In this document: piece by piece, positions 46,076-58,924 of the stretch
Numbering within the stretch: position 1 is the first letter of the stretch
Layout of the letters: each line of letters begins with the position of its first letter
Assembly (NCBI GenBank): GCA_024138025.1
Contig: JAMXBD010003366.1
Span: 1 to 64,000, forward strand
Length of the DNA stretch: 64,000 bases
Reading direction: 5' to 3'
Source: Combretum micranthum
Taxonomy: Eukaryota; Streptophyta; Magnoliopsida; Myrtales; Combretaceae
The notes under the pieces: model-generated
Seen by the model: only the letters and a program-made list of their open reading frames with translations
What the model was told of the DNA's origin: nothing
Databases searched by the model: none
Program-made: the position numbers and the translations under genes

Positions 46076-49000
46076 TGTTACGTCTTACGGGTACCTAGTA
46101 GTAGTAGTATACATGTCACTCATATATACTATTACCAGTTTACCACCAAAAAATGACATATTTTCAGGTAAACAGAATCTTTTAGTTGCATCGATAAGAA
46201 ATGACAAATACATACAAGCCATAAATTAGTAAAATAACTGTCATCATAAGTCTGGAGTAATATAATATCATAGACCAAATTCCTATTCTATGAGTCTCCA
46301 AAATACATAAACTGATATTTCAAATACTAACTAAGTAACAACTGGGATATAAAAGTAAAATAACTTATCCTGAATATCCCATAATCTCCCAGATTCTAAT
46401 TCTTATTAGAGTCATGCTCTTAGAAGTAACAAGCTAGGGTCGGAGTGTCAACCTGAAAGGTCTTTAAGAGTGCGAGCAAAACTACGGGCTTAATGAATAA
46501 CCAGACATATTATACATCAAGCAAGTTTATTAACAAATCATATGCAATGTAATAGTCAATCATATGCACAAATATAAGCTTGGATGATCTAAAATCTAAA
46601 TAGGAAAAATTTATGCCCTCTTTTTAGGATTGAAGAACATTTACTTAATAACCCACCTACCTAGGAGAGACTAAGCACACTAAAAAATCAACGATTTTTC
46701 GTTTAGGATTATCACTTTAATTTAAAAGTATTTTAACTGACCATTTACTGCATCAGTCCTTAAAAAATCTCTAAGTATTACTAATTTCAAAGCAATACCA
46801 CGGGCTGCATCCTTCATTGCCACTTAGTTTCCGTGGAACTAATGGAACAAAGAAAATATTGAAAGAACTAATATTTTAGAAAACTAAGTATTAACAGAGA
46901 ACTGAAATACTAATATGTAGCAGGCTATCGCCCTTTTAGTGTATGCAATAATACAGTTCGTGTAATGTATGATAGTTTTTAATTATAAAGCAAGTAATTT
47001 TTAGTCAGGCTTATGGTGATCATACATTACACACACAATATATAACATGTTTTTCTCAAATCACTAGACAATTTGTATTATCACTTTTATTATCTTAGTT
47101 TGTTAACCAAACATACAACTCACAACACACACTTAATAAATTTCCACAACAACTATATTTTTATCTTTATATTACATATGTCACTGGTTACATACACAAA
47201 TAATGTAATAGATATGAGTTACTCAACTATTCATTTTGTCTAATCGTAATAATCAACTGGAAAGTCTTCAACAGTATCAAGATCACCTATTGAGATGAAT
47301 AAAAATATTCATCAATAAAACACAAATTATATAACTAAATTTCTATGAGTGCCTAAGTGTCTTATATTGGTGTTTGATTTAATTTCTATTACCTGTATTA
47401 GTCTTGTAAGTTAAGGATTCTATGATAACGAATTTTCATTATTTAGTATTTATTGTCATTTTACTTGTCTTGATATTAAATATTTTATTTTTATCGGGTA
47501 GTTATAGGGTTTGTATTTAATAACTTATTACTTTATTATTCATCATTATTCTTTTTATATTGTTTGTTAGTTTGATCACTTTATGGTAACTAATATTTAT
47601 TTTCTATCATTTAGTTCATCGTGTTTCTATTGATCTCATTTCATACTATTATTTGTTATTTATGGGAATTAAATTACTCTTAATTATCACCTATTTTCAT
47701 TTTTCATTCTTATATACTTACCTATGTAAAGTAATTATTGTACAATTATTATAATCTAATATTTTATTTGTCATCCCGAAGGGTACCCTAAATGTGGCAG
47801 TCCACCGTACATAATATTAAAGCCTAAGAATGACCACCTCAGTCACACGAAGGCTTCCATACTATGTACAAGGCGTCTAACACATGGAGGAGACTCATCG
47901 GAGTAATGCATTTTATGTTGATACAACTTGAGAACAATGTAAAGGAAATTCAATTCACTATTCTTCAAAATACAACTCATTAACTTTAATTACAATTCAT
48001 CAAAAGATTCTACTACATAAACTATTACAAGGCAAATGATAAAACCTAGCTAATAACTTCAAGCATTCTCATTTCTTGCCGGAATCCCAAAGCCATTCTC
48101 AACTCCAACCATCTCGTCCCCACTTTGCATTCTTGAGATGACCTGTTCATTTAAACAACTATTGGAGTATAAGCTACACTAGCTTAGTGAGAATTCCCTT
48201 AGTTCCGTACCAGAACAAGCAAGCATTAATCAATCATATGCTATGCATGAACAAACACGTGAGCAAGCAATTATGTATGGGTATCCGGAAATCCCACACA
48301 CAGAATGGATTTACGCCCTCCGTATCTTGGGTTAGGGATGGTATTGAAGTCTACACGACTGCTGCTAGTCCCTAAGCCCTCGGCTTATAGCACTCGCCTC
48401 GTCTAAGCTCACACATGGAATGCATCCCTGATGCGCCTTAGTTCCCTATGAATGAGCTCTGATCCCGGGTCTCATTATCCAAATGAGTCCTCGGATCATA
48501 CCGATCGACCTGCGTAGGAGTAGCACGCTACCAAATGCAATATGTCCGATGTGATGCATGACCAATTTAATTTTTGCTAGGTCAAAATATTCATACATTC
48601 TTTAGGGTGACCATCCAATATCATACACATAACAGAAATAATATGAATAGTGCAGTTATCCAATCAAATCGTGATTTCGATATGCTTTAGTATCCTTTGG
48701 CATACATTCATCACAGCCTCATTGTATATCCCATCCCCATTCATATCGATTTTTATCTTGTTCCTATAATCTAATGCAACTAACTACAAGCACAATCAAG
48801 GTAACAAAACAAGGAGAAAACTCACTCGGCCATTGAATCACCGGTCTTCTAGTAATAATAATTCGGTGGCAGGGAATCGTCGATCTCGGGATCTCCTAAA
48901 AAGGAAGAAATACTCTAATAAGTATTTCAACTCAAACTAATCTAAACGATCTTATACGAACTATCAAATTCGTAATTCTCGTCCTAAGCGAGAATTCCAA

Positions 49001-52000
49001 CTTAAAACGGCCATAACTTGGTCATTTTAACTCGGAATCTCGCAAATTATTTATCGATTTCTATCTACTTCGAAAGATCTATCTAATTCTAATATTATAG
49101 TTAAGTTTTGAAAACATTGAAGCTTTGAAAAGTTCAGATCAGATTAGGGCAGCAACAATTTCAATTTCCAAAAATAGTTTTGTAAGAGTTTGTAATGTTC
49201 CTACTATAGAAGTTGGCTATACATGCAATATGAATGATTTCCTAACATGAATGACATGAGATGAGCTTAATGTATGCATGATCTTGATGATTCTTGCTAA
49301 AAGAAAATTTTATAACTCCTTATATTACAAGACTTCAAGGATAACTACTTTTAAGAATACTAGTTTCCTAACTTGATTATTTCCATTTGTTTTGGATTTA
49401 CTACTTAAGAAAATATAATTATTTTTGTTAAAATTGAGTCTTCATTATATATATTACTTATGACCTTCATTTCTACATAAAAATTTCCATTTTACACTTT
49501 GTAAAAATGTTTTCCAATATGATTTACTCAAAAATCCAATTTTAGGAAATCCACTTTTTGAATGATTCATTTGGGGAAAACTTGTTTAAAACATTAAAAT
49601 TTAAGGCTTTACTATATAAATTACCTAAGGACTTCATTTAACATATAAAACTTGCAATTTGAGCTCAAACTAAGTGATTACTTATGCATCATCTCAAATT
49701 ACGAATTTGACAATTGATCACTAACTCAAAATTTTTCATTTTAATTCCATTACTTGTTTAACACCTTACTCATGCCTAAACTCATTTTAACTTGTAAAAA
49801 TCATTGCTTAATGATATCTATTACCTATATACTTCATTTTTCACACAAAACATGAGTTTTGGTGTTGATACATGGGTTCTAAAAATTGGTCTTGGTTGGG
49901 ATCCGAATTTACAAAATTCATTTTTGGTTATATCTTTTGATAAAATCTATCTAAGCTCATGAAAATCCATTCCTTACATATCCTATCCTAAGAGCCTTTC
50001 ATTTCTTAAATAAAAACTTCATTTTTGAGTTGGTAAACATGTTTTTAAAATAGGCTTTGGCCAAAATCCGAAAATAGAATTTTTATTTTCAAAATAACTT
50101 TGAAAATCACTTTTGATTCTTGTAAAAAGAAGTCTTGATGATATACATATATTAAGCCTTCATTTTTTTAAGTAAAAATTACATTTTAACACTTGAAAGT
50201 GGTTTTTAAATATTGGTCTTGCCAAAATACGAATTTCACAAATTTTGTTTAAGTTCAAATCTAAGATCTACACATAATATGAGCATACACCTAGATGAAA
50301 CCCATGAAAACAAACTTTAAACTCATAGATCTAAACTTTGCTCATCAAAATTACTTATTTATATTATCTATACCCTAAGCCCTTCATTTTAAATGAAAAA
50401 TACACACTTTGAAGTTGAAAAACCACTTTTCTAAATATGGTTCCATTTTCATCCGAATTTTCAAAAATTGTTTTAGTTGAAAATAAAATAGATCTTGAGT
50501 TTTCTACAATTTTCCTACCATCATCATGCTATAGCAAGTTGTTCATGAACATAAACAAAGATCTAATGCATTTATGAACTCAAAACACTAGATCTAGTCT
50601 TCTAAACTAGTTTTAAAGGCATGAATCACTAAGATAGACATGTGGATGATAGATCTATACATAAATCATAAGAAATAACAAAGATAACAACTTAAATAAC
50701 AAGATCTATGGCATAAACAAAAATCAAGGCTACAAAAATTTAGATCTACGATATATATCAACTTTAAACAAGAAAATAATTGAAATACAAGATAATAAAA
50801 GTAGAGAAAAGGAATGTTTCATTATTGGCATCATCATCCTAAGCTTTTAAGCTTATGGAAGGTCATTTGATGCATGAAACCTTCATTACACTTTACCTAT
50901 ATCACCTATGGAGCTTTGGGAAGAAGATTGGCTTAGAAATCTTTAGGAATGAAGTGTAGAAGCCATGGAAGAAGAAGGGGCAGCTTGTTTTTCATGGAGG
51001 AACAAGAGGAAATGAAGAAGAAAGAGAGGAAAAATGAGAGAGAAAAGTTAAAGAATGAAAGAGGGAAAGTGAGTAAATGAAGGAGTGAGAGAAAATGAGT
51101 GTTTAATTGAATAAAAGAAGAGAAAAAAAAAATAAAACAAGGCAGCCAAGAAGACATGCTGCACGTGAATATTGAGAGAGGAGAGAGAGTGGATTTGTTG
51201 AATTTTGACTCAAATTTGAATTGTATAATTAATGTGTAATGTAACTTTTTGAAAAAGGATTGAAATATAATTAATTTTAGTCAAAATAGGAGTAAATAAA
51301 GGACAATGGCAGCCATAAAGAGGGTCAAAAATCTGCCATCAATTGTGGAATAATGTGTAGAAAGATTGAAGTGAAAAGGAAGTGATATGTGTAAGGTGTA
51401 CTTGAAGGTATGGGTTGTAAATGTATTTTTAATAAAATAAATTAAATAAAATAAAATTGGAAAATTTATTCCAAATATTTGTAGCAAATTTTTCATATTT
51501 AAAATTAAATAATTATTTGAATTATTTTAGTAATTTAACAAATATGTTACCGGTATGATCAAAATACGCGAATATGGGCTATAAATAATATTTTTATAAC
51601 CCGAAAAATTATAAAAATTATTTTATGAAAATAAAAATATTTTTAAAATATTTTAAAATTATTAAATTAATTTATTTTATTTTTAGTATCGGGTCTTAAA
51701 TAGAATCTGATCCCGTAAAGACCCGAAACGAACTAAATTTTAGAAAAACAAAATTTTCTATAACATATAAAATATTTATCTAAAAATATAAGACTTTATA
51801 AGAATAATAAAATTTTGTAATAAAATAAAAATGAATAGTGCAAAAGACTGATCAATTACCGGTAATAATGGAAATACGGTAAAAAGGTTATAACTGTAAC
51901 TTTTATAACCCAAAAAATTATATAACCGATATATTTGGAAATCTTATGAAATTATGAGTCTAACGGTACTATTGGTATATTTTTGATATTTCGAGCCCCG

Positions 52001-54559
52001 GGACACGCTTTTTGAAGTCTGTATCCGAACGGGTTCGAAATAGGTCAAAAATTTACCAATCTGATAATTATAAACGAACTTATATTACTATGAGCTATTC
52101 TACATTTTTAAACTACATCTCGGCCTCTAGGGCTAGGGGCGCTAGATTGCCGGACTTACACTATTGTATTCTGGTTAGGGTCTCCAGGTGATTTTTCGGT
52201 TTAGGCCTTTGCCAATTTGGAAACCATATTTATGTTTATACAACATATTTAATTTGAGAAATTTATTTTAAATTTTATTTTTGTAAGTATTTAATATCTT
52301 TTAACGTTTTTCTGGAATTTTTGAATTGGGTTTCATTTCCGAAAGTTAATCGTTATTTACTTTTTAATAATTCATTTTTGGGATCTATATTACCCGATTT
52401 TATAAATCGGAGTCACGTATGGAATTTGTCGTACGTAGTGGTTTTGAATTTGAAGACCACTGTGTTCTTATTTTATTTTTAAAGATTTTCATTTTCTTAA
52501 GATTAAGAAGTTTCTAAATTCGTTCGTGTTTTTGGACTAGTTGAAATTCGGTTTTAATTTGGAGTGATTTTTAGGGTTTATTTTCGAGTTCATCTTGAAA
52601 TTATTTATCGAAATTTTCGGGGCTTACATTATTTAATAAAACACAAGTGTTTTCTATTAAATATTATTAAAGTCTAATACTTAATAAATATTTAAACACA
52701 ACAATCTTAAAGTATTTATATTTATTTATTATTTAGGTTTAATGTTATATTTTCTTCTTCGTTTATACACATATATAATATTGCTAAGAATGAAACAGTT
52801 TTTGTCTAGGTAAAATTTTACACGTAAGCCGGCATTCAACATTACTGGCATTGAGCTCTAGACTGAAGGCGTTCGTGTAAATTTTATGTAACTTTGAATC
52901 TAGTGTATACTGGCTCAAAGCTGCCAGCTTTTACATGTACGCCACCGATGTAGATAGTTTATGCCGTCGACATTCATTCATTTTACGTAAAATATATATA
53001 TATATATATATATGTATCTCTGTTTCAGTGCACAATGACCCAAAGGCGACCGGCCTATCCACTTATACCACCAGCTTTGGGCACTTACACCATCGACATA
53101 AGACCATATAGGTACTTTCCATCATCTTCCTCATTTTTCTTTGGTTTGAAACTTATTTTTCTTATCTTATACATGTATTATATTTATGTTGACGCTACTT
53201 CTAAGTATTTTTCCATGTTCTCTAGCTATTATTCATGAGAAAGTAACATATATATCACTTCATAATCATCATCACTTGTGATTTCCTAGCTTCTATGTAT
53301 CATACTAGATAAATAGAGTTTTAAGGTGGAGTATTACCTTGTTTGAGTTGTTGTGATAATGTTATACTAGTTCCCTTGATATGTTACGAACCTATATTAA
53401 TAGAAACATTATTTAAGACAATGTTTAACACTTAAACTAACTAGAAACGAATTTCTACTTACCTTTCTTTGTTTATTTCCTAAGCTTGTATTGGCTGAAT
53501 TTGTATGGTTTGTTAGCCGAGTTTTGCATGGTTGTGTTATTTTTTGAGCTCGTTTTGTTGTTGTTTAGAGTTTTGTTGGCTGTCAAAGTGTTTAATTGTC
53601 TTGTTTTTTTTGTTCATTAAAGAGCTATATATATATATATATATATATATATGAAGTAAGGAAGAGCAGCTCAAGTTTTCGGCCAAGTTGAAGAAACTTC
53701 TCCACTGACTCAACTTGTATTTGTAAGAATCCTAATGCATTAATTAAGTTGCTTAGTTAGGAAATGTTGATTGGTATTGGGTTTTCGAATTGTTGACTTT
53801 AATGTGAATATTTGGGTAATTTGTTGATGGTTTTCAGTTGTGAAAAACTCAAGGAAATCCTAGCCGCAAATCACATTATTTTCCACCGAAAATTGTACAA
53901 AAATTAATATAATATTATTTAATTAATTAATTATCTTAGTTTTACGGTAGTTTATTAAGCTAACATATGTCAGTTATTCAGGAGTTTTGTTTGCAAAGAT
54001 TTATTTAAAGCTTCTATAAATTTTCTAAGTTATTATTGAGTTCAACTTTGAGTTAAAGCTTACGCGACTAATTATTTTTAGAGTTTTATCTTACGTGGTT
54101 ACGGTTTTCTAAGCTCAATAGGTTAATTTTCGTTTCAGTCTCTAAAAGCTTTAGAATTCTCTAACTAGAACAATGGTGTGATCCAAATATTTATTTGAAG
54201 TCTAGATTATTAGTTATGGATTTGTTTTTATTCTTATTATGTATTTATAACCCTAACGGTTCATTCTTAAACTGTTATTTTCTAACTATAAGCTTTATTG
54301 ATTATTTACTTCCTAACGTACTTGAAATCGTATTTTAATTATTTCTATATTTTGAATTTTTGATACCAACTACGAAATCTTGTATTTGGTATCTATTACT
54401 ATTTAGAAAACTTTGTTTTTGGGGTTTAGAGTTATATGTAGGTTCATTATTACCTATAATTCTATTATAGGGCTTTTTTTTATTCCTACGTTTACCTTCT
54501 ATTTTCTATATTTGTATGTCTATCTATTTTTACTGGCATGAAAGATCTTAGGGTTTACA
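46076..54559 (-). mobile_element. Solo LTR E, minus orientation, interrupted by LTR D
   Basis: It is flanked by identical CAACA duplications (46071-46075, 54560-54564). On the minus strand it starts TGTAAACCCTAAGATC (54559) and ends ...GGTACCCGTAAGACGTAACA (46076). Without LTR D and its duplication it is about 3.6 kb, similar to LTR A. It separates the copia integrase into two parts. Its interior holds (AT)n tracts at about 52989-53012 and 53627-53652 and no genes. Confidence 0.9.
47769..52628 (-). mobile_element. Solo LTR D, minus orientation, 4,860 bp, nested in LTR E
   Basis: It is flanked by TTATT (47764-47768, 52629-52633). On the minus strand it starts TGTAAGCCCCGAAAATTT and ends ...TTAGGGTACCCTTCGGGATG-ACA. 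A pyrimidine-rich leader on the minus strand (51157-50933) corresponds to that after the TATA box in LTR A. It is longer than A and E, so it belongs to a different subfamily or carries undetected insertions. Confidence 0.92.
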
Positions 54560-54564
54560 CAACA

Positions 54565-55960
54565 GTTCATGTATTGAACAATTCACCATGTATCCCTCTA
54601 CATTTTGATACTATTGAGATAGTATGGTTAGGAAAGCATGTTTCATATGATCATTTGAGGGTGTTTGGTTGTAAAGCCTTTGTGCATGTTCTAAAGGATG
54701 AGAGGTCAAAATTTGATGATAAGATACATCAGTGTTTGTTTATTAGCTATGGTCAAGATCAGTTTAGCTATAGGTTTTATGATCCAATTCAAAAGAAGCT
54801 TGTGAGAAGTCACGATGCAATCTTCATTGAAGATGAGACCATTAAGGATATAAATAAGGCTCAAAAGAATGCTTCCAGGTCTAGACCTAAAACAATACCT
54901 CCAACAATAATGCCAAAAGAGGTTAGAGATGAAGTACAGAATGACTAACTCAAGACGGGTGATGCATATGCTTCCCTTGAATTTCCATCAAATGATTTTG
55001 ATAATGATAGTGTTCATGATCAAATATCAGCTCTAATGGATTCTCCAGAATTAAAGAGATATCCTAGTGTTAGATAACCCCCTACTAGATATCCTGCAAA
55101 TTAGTATGTGTTATTAACTGACGAGAGAGAACCAGAAGACTTTGAGGAAGTAATGGATGATGAACACAAAAGAAATGGATTGAGGCCATACAAGATGAAA
55201 TGAGATCCTTGCATTGAAATTTTTGAGTTAGTGAAGTTACCAAAAGGTAAGAGGACTTTGAAAAATAAGGGGGTGTTTCGGATAAAGCGAGAAGAATACA
55301 GTCCTCAACTACGATTCAAAGCTAGATCAGTTAGGATTTAGCCAAAGGAAAGGATTGACTTTGATGAGATATTTTCATTAGTGGAAAATGACATCCATCC
55401 AAACAGTGCTAGGGTTAGAAGTAAGTCTTAACCTAGATCAAGCAGATAGATGTGAAGACTGCATTCCTTCATGGTGATTTAGAGAAAGAGATATACATGG
55501 ATCAGCCAGAGGGTTTCATGGTAAAAGGAAAAGAGATTATGTTTGTAAATTAGAGAAAAGCCTATACGGCTTGAAATAGGCACCAAGACAGTCGTATAAG
55601 AAGTTTGAATCAGTTATGGGGGAGCAAGGCTACAAGAAGACTACTTCAGATCACTGTGTATTTGTGAAGAAATCCTCTAATGATGATTTTATTATTCTAT
55701 TGCTCTATGTAGTTGATATGTTGATTGTTGACCAAAATATTTCCAGGATCAACAGCCTAAAGAAGCAGTTGAGCAAGTCTTTTGCTATAACAGACTTACG
55801 GTCAGCAAAACAGATTCTTGGCATGAAAATAACCAGAGATAGGGATGCCAAGAAATTATGGTTGTCGCAGGAGAAGTACATTGAAAAAGTACTTCAAAGG
55901 TTTAATATAGACAAAGCTAAAGCGGTTTGTTTCCTCTTGCTATTCACTTTAGATTGAATT
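54565..55960 (+). pseudogene. Copia integrase C-terminal part and reverse transcriptase
   Basis: VHVLNNSPCIPLHFDTIEIV, YDHLRVFGCKAFVHVLKDER and FYDPIQKKLVRSHDAIF are the integrase C-terminal region. After a linker with stops, RT words appear (ELVKLPKGKRTLKNKGVF; DFDEIFSLVEND). RT then continues from 55616 with GYKKTTSDHCVFVKKSSND and LLLYVVDMLIV. The catalytic Y-V-D-D is Y-V-V-D. It has many nonsense codons. Confidence 0.9.
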
Positions 55961-56664
55961 CCAAGCAGTGCCCTTCTACTGAAAAAGAGAAGGAGAATAT
56001 GGATAGGATTCCATATGCTTTAGCAGTTGGCAGTTTGATGTATGCCATGGTAAATACTCACTCAGTTGGAATAGTGAATCGGCTCCTTTCAAATCGTGGA
56101 AAGGAACACTAGGCTGCAGCGAAATGGATTCTTAGATCTCTTCATGGTACCTCTAAAATGTGCTTATGTTTTGGAGATGAAAAACCTATGTTGATTGGTT
56201 AAAATGATGCAGATATGGATGGCGATGTTGACTTAAGAAAATCTACATCAGGATATTTAATTTCATTTTCAAAGGGACCTATGTAATGGCAATCAAGATT
56301 AGAGAAATGTGTTGCTCTCTCAATAATTAAAGCAAAGTTTATTGCAGCAATTGAAGCTTGTAAGGAGTTGCTATAGATGAAAAAATTCTTAAATAATGGA
56401 CATGGTTTCCTCTAGGAAGAGTGTGAGCTATTTTTTGACAGTCAAAGTGCAATTCATCTTGGGAAGAATTCCTCCTTTCATTCTAGATCAAAGCATATTG
56501 ATGTGAGATACCATTGGATTAGAGATGTATTGGAGAAGAAGCTACTACGACTTGAAAAGATCCATATTGATGAAAATGGATCAGACATGTTAACAAAGGT
56601 TCTTCCAAGAGACAAGTTTGAATACTGTCGACTAGCAGCAAGATTAGTGGAGCACTCCATGTAG
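55961..56664 (+). pseudogene. Copia RT C-terminus and RNase H
   Basis: IPYALAVGSLMYAMVNTH, then RNase H words DADMDGDVDLRKSTSGYLIS, KCVALSIIKAKFIAAIEACK, FFDSQSAIHLGKNSSFHSRS and HIDVRYHWIRDVLEKK, ending at a stop at 56662-56664. In-frame stops are mostly at expected Trp or Gln codons. Confidence 0.9.
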
Positions 56665-56680
56665 TCGAGAGGGAGAGAAT

Positions 56681-57000
56681 TGTTAGCGGGTCCCTTCTAC
56701 ATTATGGGGCTTGCATAAATTTAAAAAAAAAAAAGGAAAGAGAGTTGTAGCCAAGTTGGCTACGTAAAAGTAATTGCCAAAAACCACGAGAATTCTCAAG
56801 AATTCTTACAAGCTGGCTTTGGAAATTTTCAACCATAAAAACATGAGGAGCAAGCTGGCTCTAAGAAATTCTCTAGTTAGTTTTAAACTAACCTTGAAAA
56901 TTGTGGAGGAGAAGAAAAAATCTTGCCCATAAACGGCATTTCTCTGGGCATGAATTGGGTGAGAGTTCTCAAAAAAATTTCCAAAAGAAAAGTTTACTAA
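56681..57000 (+). repeat. 3' LTR start of the copia element, end uncertain
   Basis: The purine-rich GAGAGGGAGAGAAT (56667-56680) directly precedes TGTTAGCGGGTCCC, a normal copia polypurine tract and LTR start. The LTR end is not clear; Athila-like coding sequence appears by about 57003. Confidence 0.6.
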
Positions 57001-57002
57001 AA

Positions 57003-57310
57003 ATCATAATAATTTTCCTCAATCTACTAGAAACCCACCAAATTTTCAAAGACAGCAGGGTCAGGTTCATGGGTTAACATTCAAATGGTTCTCCCAAAGG
57101 TTTTTGGAAGATTTGATTTCTCAATTTATTAAAGTTTTTGAGAATAGGTAGCAAGGAATTGATGCTACCATGAGGAACTACACAGCTGCCATCCACAATT
57201 TGGAGACCCAGTTAGGTTAGATTTCCAAACTTCTTTCAAAGAGACCATAGGGTTCGTTGCCATCAAACACTATAGCCAATCGCGAAGAGTAGCCTAATAA
57301 TGATTCTTAT
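57003..57310 (+). pseudogene. Athila-like Ty3/gypsy gag C-terminal fragment
   Basis: Readable codons include NPPNFQRQQGQVHG, a D-L-I-S-Q-F-I-K-V motif, DATMRNYTAAIHNLETQLG, ISKLLSKRP and GSLPSNTIANREE. This is the conserved Gag tail of Athila/Tat-type elements (E-x-x-L/I-x-x-F-I...NLExQxGQxA). Trp/Gln/Arg codons have become stops. Neighbouring protease or LTR was not found. Confidence 0.75.
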
Positions 57311-57611
57311 GATGATTATCTTATTTTCTTTTGTTTGTTAGTTTTACTGAGAAAAATTGATGTTTTTAAAGACTTCATGAAAAGTTTGTTGAGGAATGTT
57401 TGGATAGGATGAATGTTGTCCCGGTAGAATTTCATGATGTTTCTAATGGTTGTAAGAAAATTTTTTAGGTTCTACTGAAACCTATTTTTGGAATGAATTT
57501 TATGAATATTGGAAGTTCATGAATGTGTTTTCAAATGAATGACAGGGACTATGAATAATTTGTGATTAATCTACAGATTTTTAGCTGCTTTGGACAGTTT
57601 TGTAGCCAATA
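57311..57611. other. Degenerate retroelement-like spacer
   Basis: No motif was recognised; it may continue the Athila-like relic. Confidence 0.3.
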
Positions 57612-58643
57612 AGTATAAATCCCTCGATTTTATGCTAAGTTTTATACTTAAACTTTAGAACCGAAAGTCAACTGGAAACCTTGAAGTCAACAAATCTATG
57701 ACAAACCTTAGTGAATCTAAATTCGACAATCTTGTGTTCTAAATCCTTAAATAATAAAATTGAGATAATCGTAGACTATAATCCGTAATAATATAGTAAA
57801 GCTTGAAAAGATCAGATTCATCAAAATTTAGTTCGTTTCAGACCTAAACGAGATCAGTTTTCAAAATCGAGATCTGGACATATAGAATGATAAAAATATT
57901 CCGATAACACCGTTATAATCATAATAATATGAGGATTCAAAAAATATCAGTTTTAGAATTTTTTTATATCTAAAAATATCATATATAGCTTGTTTACACT
58001 ATTTTCTTTAGTGTTGAAATTAATTTGTCATGTCTACTATTCAAGTTACTATTCTACACTACTCATTACTATTCCTCTATCTCTATTTTTTCTTACTACC
58101 TATTCTTACAACTTATACATCAATTTCTTATAATTCATTTTCAATACAACTTTATATCTTTCAACTCTTATACATTACTTACTTTTCATTACAAAATATA
58201 CAAAACAATCAACCATCTCTCCGCTCTCATACCAAACCAGCTCCACCCTTCTCTCACTTCTATCTAATTTTTTTCTTTTTCATTTTATTTAATTATATCT
58301 AATTTTCCTCCATATTTATCTATAAATACCTCATCTCCCTCCATTTCTTCCACACATTTCATTTACATACTAAATCTCTCTCAAATTCTCTCCACAAAAT
58401 TCGCTCTAAAAAATTCTCTACCCAATACTCTCTTCTTCTCATATAACTATCATCCACATACAACTACTAATATTTCATTTCTTCTACTACCCACATTTAA
58501 CCTTAGGTAATTTTTTTAAAACCTTTTTCATGTTCATGTTAACATAACATGACCATATTATGTGTCTTCTAAATCCATAGACATTATAAAGGCAACAAGT
58601 CTTATTCAACTTTGTTCAAATATTACTACAGGTGTTATAATGT
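57612..58643 (+). repeat. Partial LTR B, probable 5' LTR relic of the Tekay-like element
   Basis: It begins near ATAAATCCCTCGATTTTATG and is collinear with the first 800 bases of LTR C (AAGTCAACYGAAACC, AAAATATTCC, CATGTCTACT, TATCTCTACTTTTTCTTAC-like words). TATAAATACC is at 58321. It breaks off where a minus-strand LTR terminus begins at 58644. Divergence from C is considerable, so the pair may be old or from different elements. Confidence 0.6.
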
Positions 58644-58835
58644 TGTCACGGCCCGAAGGGTACCCTAAACGTGGCAGTCCGCTGTACACAATATTGAAGC
58701 CTAAGAATGACCACTTCATTCACGCGAAGGCTTTCATACTATGTACAAGGCGTCTAACACATAAAGGAGACACATCGGAATGATACATTTTATGTTGATA
58801 CAATTGAGTAACAATTTAGAGAGAAATATAATTGT
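58644..58835 (-). mobile_element. LTR-end fragment, minus orientation
   Basis: TGTCACGGCCCGAAGGGTAC then CCTAAACGTGGCAGTCCG matches 47769 onward for about 190 bases and then ends. It lies between LTR B and the pol region, where the primer site and gag should be. Confidence 0.75.
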
Positions 58836-58924
58836 TAGAGAGTGACAAAATAGTGAGGTTATTTTTTTGTGTTTGGGAAACACTTGTGTGCCACTATTTT
58901 TTGTTTATCTTAATTATTTATGTT
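58836..58924. other. Short junction
   Basis: Nothing was recognised; this is the boundary between the LTR-end fragment and pol. Confidence 0.3.

Larger units (their letters stand above)
40968..57000 (+). mobile_element. Decayed Ty1/copia (Tork/TNT1-like) element split by nested LTR insertions
   Basis: Copia order gag, protease, integrase, RT, RNase H can be followed in four blocks: 40968-41169, 44586-46075, 54565-56664 and a 3' LTR from 56681. Removing two inserts (41170-44585 and 46076-54564, each with one TSD copy) brings the gag and integrase halves together. The 5' LTR and primer site were not found. Many stops and shifts make all proteins inactive. The end at about 57000 is approximate. 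Confidence 0.85.

Noticed and set aside
50933..51157. Minus-strand 74-codon Ser/Phe-rich frame
   Set aside because: CT-rich leader of LTR D on the minus strand, not a protein gene.
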